NCBI GenBank assembly: GCA_029258975.1
Contig: JAPDJS010000003.1
Coordinates: 1 to 11,412 of the forward strand
Origin: Thermoplasmatota archaeon
GTDB taxonomy: Archaea > Thermoplasmatota > B47-G6 > B47-G6B > 47-G6
Length of the DNA: 11,412 bases
Direction of reading: 5' to 3'
The first letter of the stretch is position 1. Each line of letters begins with the position of its first letter. Shown piece after piece: positions 11,333 to 11,412 of the stretch. Made by a program: the position numbers and the translations under genes. The notes beneath the pieces are model-generated. The model was not told the origin of the DNA. It searched no databases and saw only the letters and a list, made by a program, of their open reading frames with translations.

Positions 11333-11412
11333 ATGGATTTTTGGCACGATCTTAAAACTGGTAAGAGAGTACCGAATGTAGTTAACGTTATCGTTGAGAT
11401 TCCAAAGGGTTC
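11333..11412 (+). CDS. ppa: Inorganic pyrophosphatase, N-terminal fragment
   Basis: Cut by the right window edge after about 26 codons. The start MDFWHDLKTGKRVPNVV followed by NVIVEIPKGS is the N terminus of family I soluble inorganic pyrophosphatase: HDL near the start and the VEIPKGS strand that leads to the active-site Lys. The enzyme hydrolyses pyrophosphate to phosphate, pulling biosynthetic reactions such as tRNA charging and isoprenoid synthesis forward. The catalytic Asp residues lie beyond the window, so integrity cannot be checked. The ATG is about 27 nt from the TTTTAAAA box, giving a leaderless mRNA. Confidence 0.88.
   Translation, partial: MDFWHDLKTGKRVPNVVNVIVEIPKG

Overview
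The window is archaeal chromosomal DNA from an AT-rich genome. The evidence is consistent. Nearly every gene has a TATA-like box centred about 25-28 nt before its start codon and no room for a 5' leader, so mRNAs are mostly leaderless. The few Shine-Dalgarno-like sites read GGTGA. The tRNA-Tyr has the archaeal C1-G72 pair, discriminator A73, an anticodon-loop intron and no encoded CCA. Several products belong to archaeal families (Trm14-type THUMP methyltransferase, isopentenyl phosphate kinase, UPF0200-like P-loop kinase). GC-rich tRNA stems in AT-rich surroundings suggest a thermophile, which is inference. The lineage cannot be fixed from this window; an uncultured or Thermoproteota-like archaeon is plausible. 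I see no IS element, integrase, phage gene or CRISPR array.

Layout. 1-630 (minus): a 160-aa unknown protein followed by a 42-aa small protein, read as a two-gene unit. 631-909: intergenic, with an unexplained strong minus-strand TATA-like box and nested inverted repeats. 910-2037 (minus): trm14. 2116-2868 (plus): a polytopic membrane protein built from two internal repeats. 2849-4042 (minus): a thiolase-fold protein lacking the catalytic residues, overlapping the previous gene tail to tail. 4148-4255 (plus): a 35-aa single-span membrane peptide, divergent from the thiolase gene across a region with repeats placed symmetrically between two TATA boxes. 4252-4797 (minus): Yip1-family membrane protein. 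4939-6372 (plus): UPF0200-like kinase, then isopentenyl phosphate kinase. 6435-7805 (plus): secreted, membrane-anchored beta-sandwich protein behind a perfect inverted repeat. 7816-8127 (minus): eight-cysteine zinc protein. 8220-8381 (plus): 53-aa zinc ribbon whose 3' end overlaps a convergent unknown gene (8286-8960, minus). 9072-9848 (plus): tRNA-Tyr with intron, a membrane protein gene, then tRNA-Asp. 9856-10698 (plus): membrane-anchored COG1237-type metallo-beta-lactamase-fold protein starting 7 nt after tRNA-Asp. 10708-11280 (minus): a second, soluble metallo-beta-lactamase-fold protein, divergent from the inorganic pyrophosphatase gene that runs off the right edge.

Functionally this is mostly core or housekeeping material: tRNA genes and tRNA modification, an isoprenoid-precursor step (IPK), pyrophosphate removal, and several envelope proteins. 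No single multi-gene novel system is evident. The most unusual items are the catalytically degenerate thiolase with its shared divergent promoter region, the tRNA-Tyr intron whose 3' end mimics the anticodon stem, the single symmetric TATA box apparently shared by two leaderless divergent genes, and the in-register 96-nt overlap between the zinc ribbon and its convergent neighbour.
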